Source of the DNA: Intestinibacillus sp964580155
Lineage (GTDB): Bacteria; Bacillota; Clostridia; Oscillospirales; Butyricicoccaceae
Direction: 5' to 3'
Assembly: GCA_964580155.1 (NCBI GenBank)
Contig: CAZOJP010000010.1
Coordinates: forward strand, 1 to 48,167
Length of the DNA: 48,167 bases
Part shown: in pieces, positions 34,740 through 44,462 of the stretch
Layout: each line of letters starts with the position of its first letter
How positions within the stretch are numbered: position 1 is the stretch's first letter
Program-made: the position numbers and the translations under genes
The notes under the pieces: model-generated
Database searches by the model: none
The model's input: only the letters and a program-made list of their open reading frames with translations
Told to the model about the DNA's origin: nothing

Positions 34740-35163
34740 CTTCCGCTTCCAGCGCGCTGTCCATGAGCATGATCAGCTCGAGCGTGCTGCGAAAAGCCTC
34801 TTCGCTGCCGCCCTCGCTCCAAATCACAGAGCCTTGCCAGCTCGCATTTTGTCTGAAAATCATGCGCACAAAAAAAGTGGCAAGCCGGCCGGACTGCACT
34901 TCGTACACCGTCGGTTCCTGCGTTTTTTCGATTTTTCGCATTTTTGTGAAGCGCCGGCGCTCGGTCGATGCCTTGGGAAAGGATATGGTGTCCAGTATAT
35001 GTTCGATTTGCAGCAAAAGCTGCATGAGGTTTTCAAATTGCAGTCCGTTTGGTGCAGAAGGGTGGTAGAGTATTCCGGAAATATTCTTGTTTTTATAAAA
35101 ATTGACACATATCTGCATGGTTTTCATGCTTTCTGATACGTTACTAATTGCAGTCAGCGCCAT
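34732..35163 (-). CDS. Unknown protein coupled to class B sortase
   Basis: I do not recognise this 143-residue protein. It starts MALTAISNVSESM with GGAGG ten bases upstream and shows no signal peptide or membrane helix. It is predicted mixed alpha/beta with a basic middle (RRRFTKMRKIEK) and a stretch rich in aromatic residues (RLATFFVRMIF, WQGSVIW); the C-terminal helix is acidic. It overlaps the sortase start by 8 bp on the same strand. The pair may be a functional unit. Confidence 0.75.
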   Translation of the reverse strand: MALTAISNVSESMKTMQICVNFYKNKNISGILYHPSAPNGLQFENLMQLLLQIEHILDTISFPKASTERRRFTKMRKIEKTQEPTVYEVQSGRLATFFVRMIFRQNASWQGSVIWSEGGSEEAFRSTLELIMLMDSALEAEDA

Positions 35164-35289
35164 ATACAATACACCTCCGCTGTTCTTTATTTGTTATATC
35201 ATATCACATCGCAGTTACACACAGGTTACAAAATCACAAAAAATAGTTTTATTTTTTCTTTTTTGTATAATTTGATTGTGGTACAGGCA

Positions 35290-35316
35290 ACCCACGCGGC
35301 TCTGCGGCATAGGATA
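35290..35316 (+). promoter_or_regulatory. Sigma-K-like promoter upstream of sigK
   Basis: AC (35290-35291), a 16-base spacer and CATAGGATA (35308-35316) match the sigma-K consensus AC-N16-CATAnnnTA. The transcript would start near 35324, 28 bases before the sigK ATG, and imply autoregulation. Only two -35 bases are specific, so chance is possible. The rest of 35170-35339 shows no gene. Confidence 0.45.
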
Positions 35317-35351
35317 GAAGAACACAGAACAGAGGAAGGGTGGTACATCCT

Positions 35352-36047
35352 ATGCTTTTCACCGCGACCTTGACGCTGCTTGCCGGAGCGGTGCTTTTCA
35401 TCCTGCGCACCAAGGCAAGCGGAGGCTCATTCCCCCCCGCGCTGACCGCAGAGGAGGAGGCCGACTGCCTGCGGCTGCTGGAACAGGGCGATGAAGCATC
35501 CCGCCGTATGCTAATCGAGCACAACCTGCGGCTTGTCGCGCATATCGTCAAGAAATACTACGCGTCTCCAGCCGACCAAGACGATCTCATCTCGATCGGC
35601 ACGATCGGACTGATCAAAGCGATCAACTCGTTTCGTCCGGATAAGCAGGTGCGGCTTGCGACCTATGCCGCCCGCTGCATTGAAAACGAAATCCTGATGC
35701 ATTTCCGCACGCTCAAAAAAAGCGCGGGCGATATTTCGCTGTCCTATGCGATTGACAGCGATCCGGACGGCAACGCGCTCGCGCTGATGGATGTCATCAG
35801 CTGCGAGGATGAGGGACTGCTGCGCGTGGAGCAGGAGGATCGCTACATACAGCTTTACGACCGCCTTCAGGTCTGTTTGGACGCGCGCGAACGCGAAATC
35901 GTCTGCCTGCGCTACGGCATCGGCGGAAAAGAGCCGCAGACCCAGCGCGAAATTGCGAAGTCACACAATATCTCACGCTCGTATGTGTCGCGCATCGAGA
36001 AAAAGGCGCTGCACAAGCTGCGCGACGCGCTTGAGCAAAACGGATAA
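35352..36047 (+). CDS. sigK: Sporulation sigma factor SigK (pro-sigma-K)
   Basis: SigK is the late mother-cell sigma factor for coat and maturation genes. The protein (231 residues from ATG 35352) begins with a hydrophobic pro-sequence (FTATLTLLAGAVLFIL) expected to be removed by SpoIVFB, then region 2 (MLIEHNLRLVAHIVKKYY, DLISIGTIGLIKAI, LATYAARCIENEILMHFRTLKK, read in pieces) and region 4 ending TQREIAKSHNISRSYVSRIEKKALHKL. GTG 35340 is an alternative start. The gene is whole; no skin-type element interrupts it. It stands alone. Confidence 0.95.
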   Translation: MLFTATLTLLAGAVLFILRTKASGGSFPPALTAEEEADCLRLLEQGDEASRRMLIEHNLRLVAHIVKKYYASPADQDDLISIGTIGLIKAINSFRPDKQVRLATYAARCIENEILMHFRTLKKSAGDISLSYAIDSDPDGNALALMDVISCEDEGLLRVEQEDRYIQLYDRLQVCLDAREREIVCLRYGIGGKEPQTQREIAKSHNISRSYVSRIEKKALHKLRDALEQNG

Positions 36048-36090
36048 CGCAGCAGATGCGAGGCTGCATCCCCCCCTTGCCCTTATAGGA

Positions 36091-36120
36091 TTGACAAAAC
36101 CGCCGCGGTTGGGGTATCCT
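36091..36120 (+). promoter_or_regulatory. Promoter for split ThrE-type exporter
   Basis: TTGACA (36091-36096) and TATCCT (36115-36120), spacer 18, followed by AAAGGGGG before the ATG at 36145. Confidence 0.6.
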
Positions 36121-36144
36121 AAAAAAGGAAAGGGGGCGTGCTGT

Positions 36145-36930
36145 ATGCAGGAGAATATGACAACATCCGAGCTGCTGACAATCGCGATCGAAATCGGGCA
36201 GCAGATGCTGGAAAGCGGCGCAGAAATCTACCGTGTGGAGGATTCCATCAGCCGTATCTGCATTGCGTACGGCGCGCACGATACGCACGTCTATGCCGTG
36301 CCCACCAGCATCATTGCAACCGCGGCGCGCCCCGGCGAGCCGCCGCTGACCCGCACACGGCGCATCCGTTCGCGCGGCACCAATCTGGATCGGCTGGATC
36401 GGCTCAATGCCCTGTGCCGTGCCCTCTGCGCACAGCCCATGTCCGAATGCGAGGTGCGTGCCGCGCTGGAGCATATTGCCGCGCAGTCAAATTATTATCC
36501 CGTCTGGGCGCTGCGCGTGGCGTTCGGGCTTGTCGCCGGATTGTTTACGCTGCTGTTCGGCGGTGATCTGCGCGGCGCGGCAGTCGCCTTTGGCGCCGGG
36601 TTCTGCCTCAAAATAGCATTGGACGCGCTGGAGCGTATGCAGGTCAACAGCTTGTTTATGAACATTGTCGGCGGTGCCTTGATTGCGGCGTTCGCCGTCG
36701 GGGCAGCCACGCTCGGGATTGTGACAAGCTACGACCGTATCATCGTGGGCAGCATCATGACGATGGTGCCCGGACTCGCGATTACAAACGCTATACGCGA
36801 TCTGATTGCCGGTGATTCCATCGCGGGCATCACCAAATTCACCGAAGCGCTGCTCGTGGCGATCGGCATTGCAATCGGTGTTGCGCTGCCCCTCAGCGCG
36901 CTGCATCTGTGGGAGGGGCTTGGCATATGA
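36145..36930 (+). CDS. ThrE/YjjP-family exporter subunit (DUF1212)
   Basis: The 261-residue protein has a soluble N-terminal domain with the family motif ESGAEIYRVEDSISRIC and HVYAVPTSIIAT, then five membrane helices from about 120 on, with VPGLAITNAIRDLIAGD typical of the ThrE/YjjP group. In two-gene systems it works with a YjjB-type partner, which here overlaps it by 4 bp. Family members export threonine, serine or succinate; the substrate cannot be told. Confidence 0.85.
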   Translation: MQENMTTSELLTIAIEIGQQMLESGAEIYRVEDSISRICIAYGAHDTHVYAVPTSIIATAARPGEPPLTRTRRIRSRGTNLDRLDRLNALCRALCAQPMSECEVRAALEHIAAQSNYYPVWALRVAFGLVAGLFTLLFGGDLRGAAVAFGAGFCLKIALDALERMQVNSLFMNIVGGALIAAFAVGAATLGIVTSYDRIIVGSIMTMVPGLAITNAIRDLIAGDSIAGITKFTEALLVAIGIAIGVALPLSALHLWEGLGI

Positions 36931-37358
36931 AGCTGCTGCTGGAAGTGTTTTTATCGTTTTGTGCCTGCCTTTCCTTTGGTGTCATTTTTCGTCTGCGCGG
37001 CGAAAAATTGGTTTTTGCCGCGCTTGGTGCCGCGCTCGGCTGGCTGGTTTTTCGCTTGGCAAACCGCCTGCCCGGCAGCAATATTCCGGATTATTTTCTT
37101 GCGACTATCGTCATTTCGGCATATTCGGAGATGATGGCGCGCTTTTTCCGTGCGCCGGTCAGCATTTTTCTTGCGGTCGCGCTGATTCCGCTCGTGCCCG
37201 GCGGCGGCGTGTATGATACGATGGAGCAGTGCCTGCTCGGCAACGCGGCCGAAGCCGCGCGGCTGGGGCTGCATACAGTCGGCATTGCTGGCGCGCTTGC
37301 CATCGGCATCGTCATGGTGTCCTCGACGGTGCGCCTTCTGACGCATCAGCGGCGGTAA
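36927..37358 (+). CDS. ThrE/YjjB-family exporter subunit (DUF3815)
   Basis: The 143-residue protein is nearly all membrane helices (four or five), with SAYSEMMARFFRAPVSIFL and IPLVPGGGVYDTM, the family motif. Its ATG overlaps the stop of the YjjP-type gene (ATGA), so the two are translated together and correspond to the two halves of actinobacterial ThrE. Confidence 0.85.
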   Translation: MKLLLEVFLSFCACLSFGVIFRLRGEKLVFAALGAALGWLVFRLANRLPGSNIPDYFLATIVISAYSEMMARFFRAPVSIFLAVALIPLVPGGGVYDTMEQCLLGNAAEAARLGLHTVGIAGALAIGIVMVSSTVRLLTHQRR

Positions 37359-37391
37359 AAGCCATCGCGCGCTTTTATCGCGAAAATGCTC

Positions 37392-37435
37392 CCTTCACTG
37401 CAAGACAGCTGTCTCGCCGAAGGGAGCATTTTTTT
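37392..37435. terminator. Bidirectional terminator, exporter/dehydratase-like gene
   Basis: AAATGCTCCCTTC and GAAGGGAGCATTT pair perfectly across a 23-base loop that itself can fold (AGACAGCTGTCT); a T run follows on the plus strand. It overlaps the stop of the convergent gene. Confidence 0.8.
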
Positions 37436-38702
37436 ATTCCGCGGAGGAAAGCATCAGCTTGATGCGGTTTTCCTGATTGATTTTGGACGCGCCGGGGTCA
37501 TAGTCCACCGCAACGATATTCGCTTCGGGGTAATGCTCGCGAATCTTGCGCAGCATGCCCTTGCCCACGATGTGGTTCGGCAGGCATCCGAACGGCTGCG
37601 TGCACACGATGTTGCGCACACCCTCGGAAATCAGCTCGATCATCTCCGCGGGCAGCAGCCACCCTTCGCCCATCTTGACGCCGGGGCTGATGATTTTCTG
37701 CGACAGGCGGCGCACACGATCAAACGCCATCGGCGGCGCGAATTGTCCCTGCTCGCGCATGAGCTTGATCATATCCGCCTGCTTTTTGAGCATGAAACGG
37801 TATGCCAGCTTATACCCCACTGCCTTGCGCGGGGTTCTGCCGTACAGCTCCGCGTCAATGACGCTGTTATAAATGCAATACAGGCAGAAGTCCATCAGTC
37901 CGGGCAGCACGGGCTCACAATTTTCGGATAGCAGAAACTGCTCCAGATTGTTGTTGCCGAGCGGCGAAAACTTCACATAAATTTCGCCGACGATGCCCAC
38001 CCGCTTTTTAGGCTGCGTTTTATCGAGCTTGAGCTTGCCGAACGCTTCGAGCACAAAGCGGTACAGCCCCATGACCTCGCGGTAACGGATCAGCCGCCCT
38101 GCGGCAAAGCGCTGCGCCACCGTGCGGATGCAGATTTGCACCGCCTGATCACACGAGCCGGGGACGACCTCGTAGGGGCGGCACTGGTTCGCGACAAGCA
38201 TGATCAAATCGCCGATCAGCATGCCGTACGCGACTTGAACGAGCATTTTTCCGCTGAGCTGAAAGCCCGGATTTTCCTCCAGACCGCTGAAGTTGAGCGA
38301 AATAACCGGAATGTAATCATAACCGTTTTTCGCAAGCGCCTTGCGCAGCAGATGGATGTAGTTCGAGGCGCGGCAGCCGCCGCCCGTTTGCGGCATGATG
38401 AGCGCGATTTTGTGGGTGTCGTATTTTCCGCTTTCGATGGCATTCATCAGCTGCCCAATCACAAGCAGGGCGGGATAACAGGTGTCGTTATGCACATTTT
38501 TAAGGCCCTGCTCGACGATGTCCGGCCCTTCGGTGTCCAGCAGCTCCATGCGGTAGCCGTAGTTTTCCATGATGCGGCAAATGAGCCCAAGCTGAACGGG
38601 CAGCATATTGGGCACCAAAATGGTGTAATCACGGCGCATATCCTCGGTAAACGCGACGCGCGGTATCGCCCGCGGGTCAGCCGTGTTTGGATTGTTCTGC
38701 AA
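37434..38702 (-). CDS. 2-hydroxyacyl-CoA dehydratase subunit D/HgdB-like protein
   Basis: The 422-residue protein resembles the second component that partners large activases of the 2-hydroxyglutaryl-CoA dehydratase superfamily. Cysteines fall in blocks: HNDTCYPALL, TGGGCRASNY, DFCLYCIYN and VCTQPFGCLPNH, a pattern able to hold an [Fe-S] cluster. Its start overlaps the 987-residue activase by 26 bp, so they are made together. No CoA-transferase or fermentation gene is adjacent, so a dehydratase in amino acid fermentation is not indicated. Related double-cubane-cluster proteins do other low-potential reductions. The substrate is unknown. Confidence 0.8.
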   Translation of the reverse strand: MQNNPNTADPRAIPRVAFTEDMRRDYTILVPNMLPVQLGLICRIMENYGYRMELLDTEGPDIVEQGLKNVHNDTCYPALLVIGQLMNAIESGKYDTHKIALIMPQTGGGCRASNYIHLLRKALAKNGYDYIPVISLNFSGLEENPGFQLSGKMLVQVAYGMLIGDLIMLVANQCRPYEVVPGSCDQAVQICIRTVAQRFAAGRLIRYREVMGLYRFVLEAFGKLKLDKTQPKKRVGIVGEIYVKFSPLGNNNLEQFLLSENCEPVLPGLMDFCLYCIYNSVIDAELYGRTPRKAVGYKLAYRFMLKKQADMIKLMREQGQFAPPMAFDRVRRLSQKIISPGVKMGEGWLLPAEMIELISEGVRNIVCTQPFGCLPNHIVGKGMLRKIREHYPEANIVAVDYDPGASKINQENRIKLMLSSAE

Positions 38703-41640
38703 GTTTTCTCCCCTCCTCTACCGCGGCGATCATACTGCGTATGCGAATTTTTGCCGCGCCAAGGTTGTTAATTTCGTCAATTTTGAGCTGTGTATAAATT
38801 TTTCCGCCGCCCTCGATGATGGCGCGCATTTCGTCCGTCGTGACCGCGTCGATTCCGCAGCCGAACGACACCAGCTGCACCAGCTGCGCGTTGGGCTTGC
38901 CCACGACATATTCCGCCGCGCCGTACATGCGCGAGTGATAGGTCCACTGGTTGAGCACGTGAACGTACGGTGCTTCGGCAAGCTGCCAGACCGCGTCCTC
39001 GGACACAATCACCATGCCGTAGGACGCGATGAGCTGATGGATGCCGTGGTTAATCTCCGGGTCGATGTGGTACGGCCGCCCCGCGATCACCGCGATTTCC
39101 AGTCCGTTTTCGTCCGCATAGCGGATTGCCCGCGCACCCTCGGCACGCACCTCGGCATAAAAACGATCGAGCTCGGCGTATGCGCGCGCAATGGCGCTCA
39201 CGATCTCGCGTCTGGGAATCGCGCGGTATTTTCCGCGGAAATAGCGTAGCGCCTGCTTTTCAAACTGCTTGTGATCGCGCAGCTCAAAATACGGAATCAT
39301 AAAGTCAAAGCCCTTGAGCGCGGCGACGTTGGCCTCAAGCAGCTCGGGATAGTATGCGACAACCGGACAATTATAGCAGTTTGTCGCCCGTCCCTCGTCG
39401 AGGTTGTAGGTCATGCACGGATAGAAAATCGCGTCCACGCCCTTTTCCAGCAGGTTTTCGATGTGTCCGTGCATGAGCTTCGCCGGATAGCACACGGTAT
39501 CCGACGGAATGGAGTGCTGCCCCCGAATATAAAGCTCACGCGTGGAAACATCGCTGAGCACGACTTCAAAGCCCAGCTCGCTCCAGAACGTTGCCCAGAA
39601 CGGCAGCAGCTCGTAAAAGTTCAATCCAAACGGAATGCCGATGCGTCCGCGCGAGGCGGCAGGCGTATCCATCGCCCCGTAGCGCTTAAGCCGCTCGAGC
39701 TTCCAGGTATAGAGGTCGGGCATTTCGAGCGCCTGCCCCTTGCCGAGCGGCCGCTCGCACCGGTTGCCCGAGATGAAGCGGCGTCCGCCGGAAAAATCAT
39801 TGATGGTCAGGTTGCAGTGGTTCGTGCACAGACCGCAGCGCACCGAGCGCACCTGATGCGAAAATTGCAGCAGCTCCTCTGTGCCGAGCAGATTGGTCTG
39901 CGCGGGCGTGTTCGCCTTGGCATGCAGCGCCGCACCGTATGCACCCATCAGGCCGGAAATCGCGGGGCGCGTGACCTCGCGTCCGATCTCCTGCTCAAAC
40001 GAGCGCAGGATTGCGTCATTGAGAAAGGTGCCGCCCTGTACCACGATATTCTGGCCCAAATCGTCGGGAGAGTGCGCGCGGATGACCTTATACAGCGCAT
40101 TTTTAACGACCGATACCGACAATCCAGCCGAAATCGCATCGATGCCCGCGCCATCCTTCTGCGCCTGCTTCACCGAGGAGTTCATAAACACCGTGCAGCG
40201 CGAGCCGAGGTCGATCGGCCCTTCCGCGAACAGTCCGAGCTTGCAAAATTCCTCGATTGAGTAGCCCATCGAGCGCGCAAACGTCTCGATGAAAGAGCCG
40301 CAGCCCGACGAGCAGGCCTCGTTGAGCAGGATATTGTCAATGCAGTTGTTGCGGATTTTGAAGCACTTGATGTCCTGCCCGCCGATGTCGATGATGAAAT
40401 CAACATTCGGGCAGAAATGCCGCGCCGCCTTGAAGTGCGCCACGGTCTCGACCAGCCCGTGATCCACGCCAAAGGCGTTTTGGATGAGCGCCTCGCCGTA
40501 CCCCGTGACCGTGGAGGACACAATATGTACCCGATCGCCGCACAGCTCGTGCAGCTTGAGCAGCTGCTCGCGGATGACATCGGCCGGGCTGCCCTTGTTC
40601 GACGTGTAGTGGTGGAACAAAATCTGATCGTCCGCGCCGATGAGCACCATTTTCGTGGTGGTCGAGCCGCAGTCGATGCCGAGATACGCGTCGCCCTGAT
40701 AGACTGTGACGTTCTGCGTCACCACGTCGTGCAGGCTGTGGCGCGCACGGAACATGTCATATTCCGTTTGATTTTGAAAAAGCGGCGGCAGATGCGCGGT
40801 CTCAATCGGGATGCCGGCGGTTTGCTCGAGCAGGCCGAGCAGCTCGCCATAGCTGTACTCGCGGGTCGTGTTTTCAAGCGCGTATTGCGCAGCGCCCGCG
40901 GCAATTGCAAACGGTGCGAGTGCGGGAAAGTGCGCATGCGCCTCGTCCAGACCCAGCGTTTCCTGAAACCGCTTTTGCAAGCCCTTGAAGAAGAACAGCG
41001 GCCCGCCGAGAAAGAGCACATGCCCCTTGATTTCGCGCCCCTGCGCCAGCCCGGTCAGTGTCTGGTTGACGACCGCCTGAAAAATGGATGCCGCGACGTC
41101 TTCCTTGCGCGCGCCCTCGTTGAGGAGCGGCTGCACGTCCGACTTGGCAAAGACACCGCAGCGCGAGGCGATGGTGTAAAGGCGCTCCATCTTCATGCTG
41201 AGCGCGTCCAGCTCGGACGGGGTCACGTCGAGCAGGATCGCCATCTGGTCGATAAATGCGCCGGTGCCGCCCGCGCACGAACCGTTCATGCGCTCCTCAA
41301 GCTGTCCGGTCAAGAAAACGATTTTCGCGTCTTCGCCGCCCAGCTCGATGACAACGTCCGCCGCAGGCACAAAGATGCCGACCGCCTTGCGCGTGGCAAA
41401 GACCTCCTGCACAAAATCCACGTTCGCAGCCTTCGCGACGCCCAGACCGGCCGAACCCGTGATCGCCGCGCGCAGGGTGTCGCCGCCGATGACAGAGCGC
41501 GCATCCTGCAGCAGCTCGCATGCTTTTTCGCGCACCTTGGAAAAATGGCGCTCATAGCGCTGATAGACGATTTCGCCATCGCGCACCGCAACCAGTTTGA
41601 CCGTGGTTGAGCCTATATCAATTCCTAAATTTACACTCAT
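38677..41640 (-). CDS. Large fused acyl-CoA dehydratase activase (two BadF/BadG domains plus DUF2229)
   Basis: The 987-residue protein has two ASKHA ATPase domains: first about 1-250 (NLGIDIGSTTVKLVAV; GGTGAFIDQMA), second about 315-575 (YLGIDCGSTTTKMVLIG; DIGGQDIKCFKI; ACSSGCGSFIETFA). Each ends near cysteines that could bridge a shared [4Fe-4S] cluster as in HgdC/BcrAD activases. The C-terminal 400 residues carry RCGLCTNHCNLT, GNRCERPLGKG, DTVCYPAKLMHGH, YPCMTYN...NCYNCPVV and VSFGCGIDAV, the DUF2229/HgdB-like part. It would use ATP to push an electron to a very low-potential cluster. Such fusions are common in anaerobic Firmicutes, with no settled function. Confidence 0.88.
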   Translation of the reverse strand: MSVNLGIDIGSTTVKLVAVRDGEIVYQRYERHFSKVREKACELLQDARSVIGGDTLRAAITGSAGLGVAKAANVDFVQEVFATRKAVGIFVPAADVVIELGGEDAKIVFLTGQLEERMNGSCAGGTGAFIDQMAILLDVTPSELDALSMKMERLYTIASRCGVFAKSDVQPLLNEGARKEDVAASIFQAVVNQTLTGLAQGREIKGHVLFLGGPLFFFKGLQKRFQETLGLDEAHAHFPALAPFAIAAGAAQYALENTTREYSYGELLGLLEQTAGIPIETAHLPPLFQNQTEYDMFRARHSLHDVVTQNVTVYQGDAYLGIDCGSTTTKMVLIGADDQILFHHYTSNKGSPADVIREQLLKLHELCGDRVHIVSSTVTGYGEALIQNAFGVDHGLVETVAHFKAARHFCPNVDFIIDIGGQDIKCFKIRNNCIDNILLNEACSSGCGSFIETFARSMGYSIEEFCKLGLFAEGPIDLGSRCTVFMNSSVKQAQKDGAGIDAISAGLSVSVVKNALYKVIRAHSPDDLGQNIVVQGGTFLNDAILRSFEQEIGREVTRPAISGLMGAYGAALHAKANTPAQTNLLGTEELLQFSHQVRSVRCGLCTNHCNLTINDFSGGRRFISGNRCERPLGKGQALEMPDLYTWKLERLKRYGAMDTPAASRGRIGIPFGLNFYELLPFWATFWSELGFEVVLSDVSTRELYIRGQHSIPSDTVCYPAKLMHGHIENLLEKGVDAIFYPCMTYNLDEGRATNCYNCPVVAYYPELLEANVAALKGFDFMIPYFELRDHKQFEKQALRYFRGKYRAIPRREIVSAIARAYAELDRFYAEVRAEGARAIRYADENGLEIAVIAGRPYHIDPEINHGIHQLIASYGMVIVSEDAVWQLAEAPYVHVLNQWTYHSRMYGAAEYVVGKPNAQLVQLVSFGCGIDAVTTDEMRAIIEGGGKIYTQLKIDEINNLGAAKIRIRSMIAAVEEGRKLAEQSKHG

Positions 41641-41701
41641 AGCATTCTTTTAACCTACTCCGATAGCCCGTGATTCTGTGTTGATGCTTTACAGCACCTT
41701 C

Positions 41702-41731
41702 ATTCTAACACTTTCATTCGACAATTTGCAA
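41702..41731 (-). promoter_or_regulatory. Promoter for activase operon
   Basis: TTGCAA (41726-41731) and TAGAAT (41702-41707), spacer 18, minus strand, 60 bases before the ATG. Confidence 0.5.
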
Positions 41732-41769
41732 CAGAAATATTTAGTATGTCAAACTTTCTAAAAACAGAC

Positions 41770-42108
41770 CTATTGAAAGACGAACTGAATCAGCACCATG
41801 TACAAAGCGGTTCCTCCGCCGATGCTGAGCAGTGAATTTTTGCCAAACCAGTGCAGCAGCGCTGTTGCCGCGCACGCAAGAATCTCCGGCAGACCAAAGG
41901 GCCATGCGGAAAATGTCGTGCCGCGCAGGCAGTAGAGGATGAGCATGGCGATGACCGCCGCAGGCATTGCGCCGCCGAGATAGCTGACGATCCGGGGCAC
42001 GCGACCGCCGCGTCCAAAAATGAGAAACGAGCCAAAGCGCGTGAACATCGTCACGCCGGCAATGACAAGGATGATGACAACCGAATATAAAATCGTGTGC
42101 ATGCTCAT
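41770..42108 (-). CDS. azlD: AzlD-family branched-chain amino acid exporter subunit
   Basis: The 112-residue protein has three or four membrane helices and the family motif PRIVSYLGGAMPAAVIAMLILYCLR (core LGGAMPAAVIAML). It overlaps azlC by 4 bp (ATGA) and would form the small subunit of the AzlCD exporter of leucine, isoleucine, valine and analogues. Confidence 0.9.
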   Translation of the reverse strand: MSMHTILYSVVIILVIAGVTMFTRFGSFLIFGRGGRVPRIVSYLGGAMPAAVIAMLILYCLRGTTFSAWPFGLPEILACAATALLHWFGKNSLLSIGGGTALYMVLIQFVFQ

Positions 42109-42866
42109 GCTGTTTCCTCCCCTTCGCTATGGTCTTGCTCCGCGCCGAGCAGCATCGGTTCCAGCTTTTTGCGCAGGGCGAGAAAGCCCACAACGAGCAT
42201 TAAAATCGCCGGTATGAGCATGTTGTCGCCGCCCGAATGCCTGGTCGTGAGGAGGGCAAGGGCGGACGCGCCAAAGCCGAGCAGCGTGGGCAGCTTGGTC
42301 TTGGCGGCGCGCCACTGGTCGACACAGATGACGATGAACAGTGCGGTCATCGCAAAATCAATGCCTGCGGTGTTGAAGGTCAGAAAGCGCCCGATCAGCG
42401 CACCCGACGTGCAGCCGACAATCCAATAGATATGATCAAACAGCGAGATCATAAACATATACTGCTCGCGCGTCGTGCCCTCCGGCGGTTCGGAGGTGCA
42501 CAGCAGCGCATAGGTTTCGTCGGTCAGCGCAAACATCATATAGTACTTGCGCGCGCCGAACTCCTTAAAGCGATCCAGAAACGACAGCCCGTATACAAAA
42601 TAGCGGAAATGTACGAGCAGCGTTGTGATTGCAACTGTAACTAGACCGGCCTGCGCCGTCAAAAGCGGAATCGCCATGTACTGCATCGTGCCTGCATAGA
42701 TGATGACGCTCATAAAGAGCGCCCACAGAAAATTGTATCCTGCCTGCTGCAGCAGGATACCGAAGGCCATGCCCATGAATAAATAGCCGCACAGCACCGG
42801 CATTGTAACCGTGAGCACACGGCGAATAAGTGCCCCGCGCCGCCGCCGGGGCTGATAGTTTTCCAA
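42105..42866 (-). CDS. azlC: AzlC-family branched-chain amino acid exporter subunit
   Basis: The 253-residue membrane protein has the AzlC core (CGYLFMGMAFGILLQQAGYNF, with FGIL..QAG diagnostic; SVIIYAGTMQYMAIPLL; FALTDETYALL). The start is TTG 42864-42866, with AGGAG nine bases upstream. It is divergent from metK and has its own promoter. No Lrp-type regulator is adjacent. Confidence 0.92.
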   Translation of the reverse strand: MENYQPRRRRGALIRRVLTVTMPVLCGYLFMGMAFGILLQQAGYNFLWALFMSVIIYAGTMQYMAIPLLTAQAGLVTVAITTLLVHFRYFVYGLSFLDRFKEFGARKYYMMFALTDETYALLCTSEPPEGTTREQYMFMISLFDHIYWIVGCTSGALIGRFLTFNTAGIDFAMTALFIVICVDQWRAAKTKLPTLLGFGASALALLTTRHSGGDNMLIPAILMLVVGFLALRKKLEPMLLGAEQDHSEGEETA

Positions 42867-42908
42867 ATTCCCACTCTCCTAAGTTATAGAAAATCCATAT
42901 ATTTTATT

Positions 42909-42937
42909 ATTATAAGTCTTTGCTCCCCGCTTTGCAA
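42909..42937 (-). promoter_or_regulatory. Promoter for azlCD
   Basis: TTGCAA (42932-42937) and a perfect TATAAT (42909-42914), spacer 17, on the minus strand. Confidence 0.75.
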
Positions 42938-42960
42938 CGACAGTTTTCGTGTAAATGCCC

Positions 42961-42988
42961 TTGACAAACCCGGAATCGGTGCTATAAT
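42961..42988 (+). promoter_or_regulatory. Promoter for SAM riboswitch/metK
   Basis: Perfect TTGACA (42961-42966) and TATAAT (42983-42988) with a 16-base spacer; start about 42995, ahead of the aptamer. Confidence 0.9.
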
Positions 42989-43016
42989 GATACCATATTT
43001 TAAAATTTCATATACC

Positions 43017-43139
43017 TTATCAAGAGTGGTGGAGGGACCGGCCCGATGAAACCCAGCAACCTGCGGACCCCCGTAAGGTGCTAAATCCGGCGGTGATTTT
43101 GTTCCGAGGATTTTTCCTCACGGACCGAAAGATGAGGCA
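43017..43139 (+). ncRNA. SAM-I (S-box) riboswitch
   Basis: The S-box core is plain: TTATCAAGAGTGGTGGAGGG, ACCGGCCCGATGAAACCC, AGCAACC, AAGGTGCTAAATCC, and the closing GAAAGATGAGG. The P4 hairpin is replaced by a larger CCGAGGATTTTTCCTCACGG stem. It precedes a terminator and metK. SAM binding would favour termination. Confidence 0.97.
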
Positions 43140-43147
43140 GTTGTGCT

Positions 43148-43177
43148 TGCGTTTCCGTCCGGAAACGCATTTTTTTA
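43148..43177 (+). terminator. SAM riboswitch expression-platform terminator
   Basis: TGCGTTTCC-GTCC-GGAAACGCA followed by T8, 28 bases before the metK ATG. Confidence 0.95.
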
Positions 43178-43204
43178 TTCATTCACGAAAGGAAGAACAC
43201 ACTT

Positions 43205-44398
<1,194 letters not shown>

Positions 44399-44410
44399 CC
44401 CTATCACCAG

Positions 44411-44448
44411 AAAAGCGGGATGCACACCGAGCTGCATCCCGCTTTTTT
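44411..44448. terminator. Bidirectional terminator, metK/metalloregulator
   Basis: AAAAGCGGGATGCA and TGCATCCCGCTTTT pair perfectly around CACCGAGC and end two convergent genes. Confidence 0.95.
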
Positions 44449-44462
44449 CTATGCGTCCGCAC

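Noticed and set aside
40417..41610. Plus-strand frame of 397 codons
   Set aside because: It is antisense to the large activase and looks like Arg/Ala-rich filler without motifs or ribosome site.
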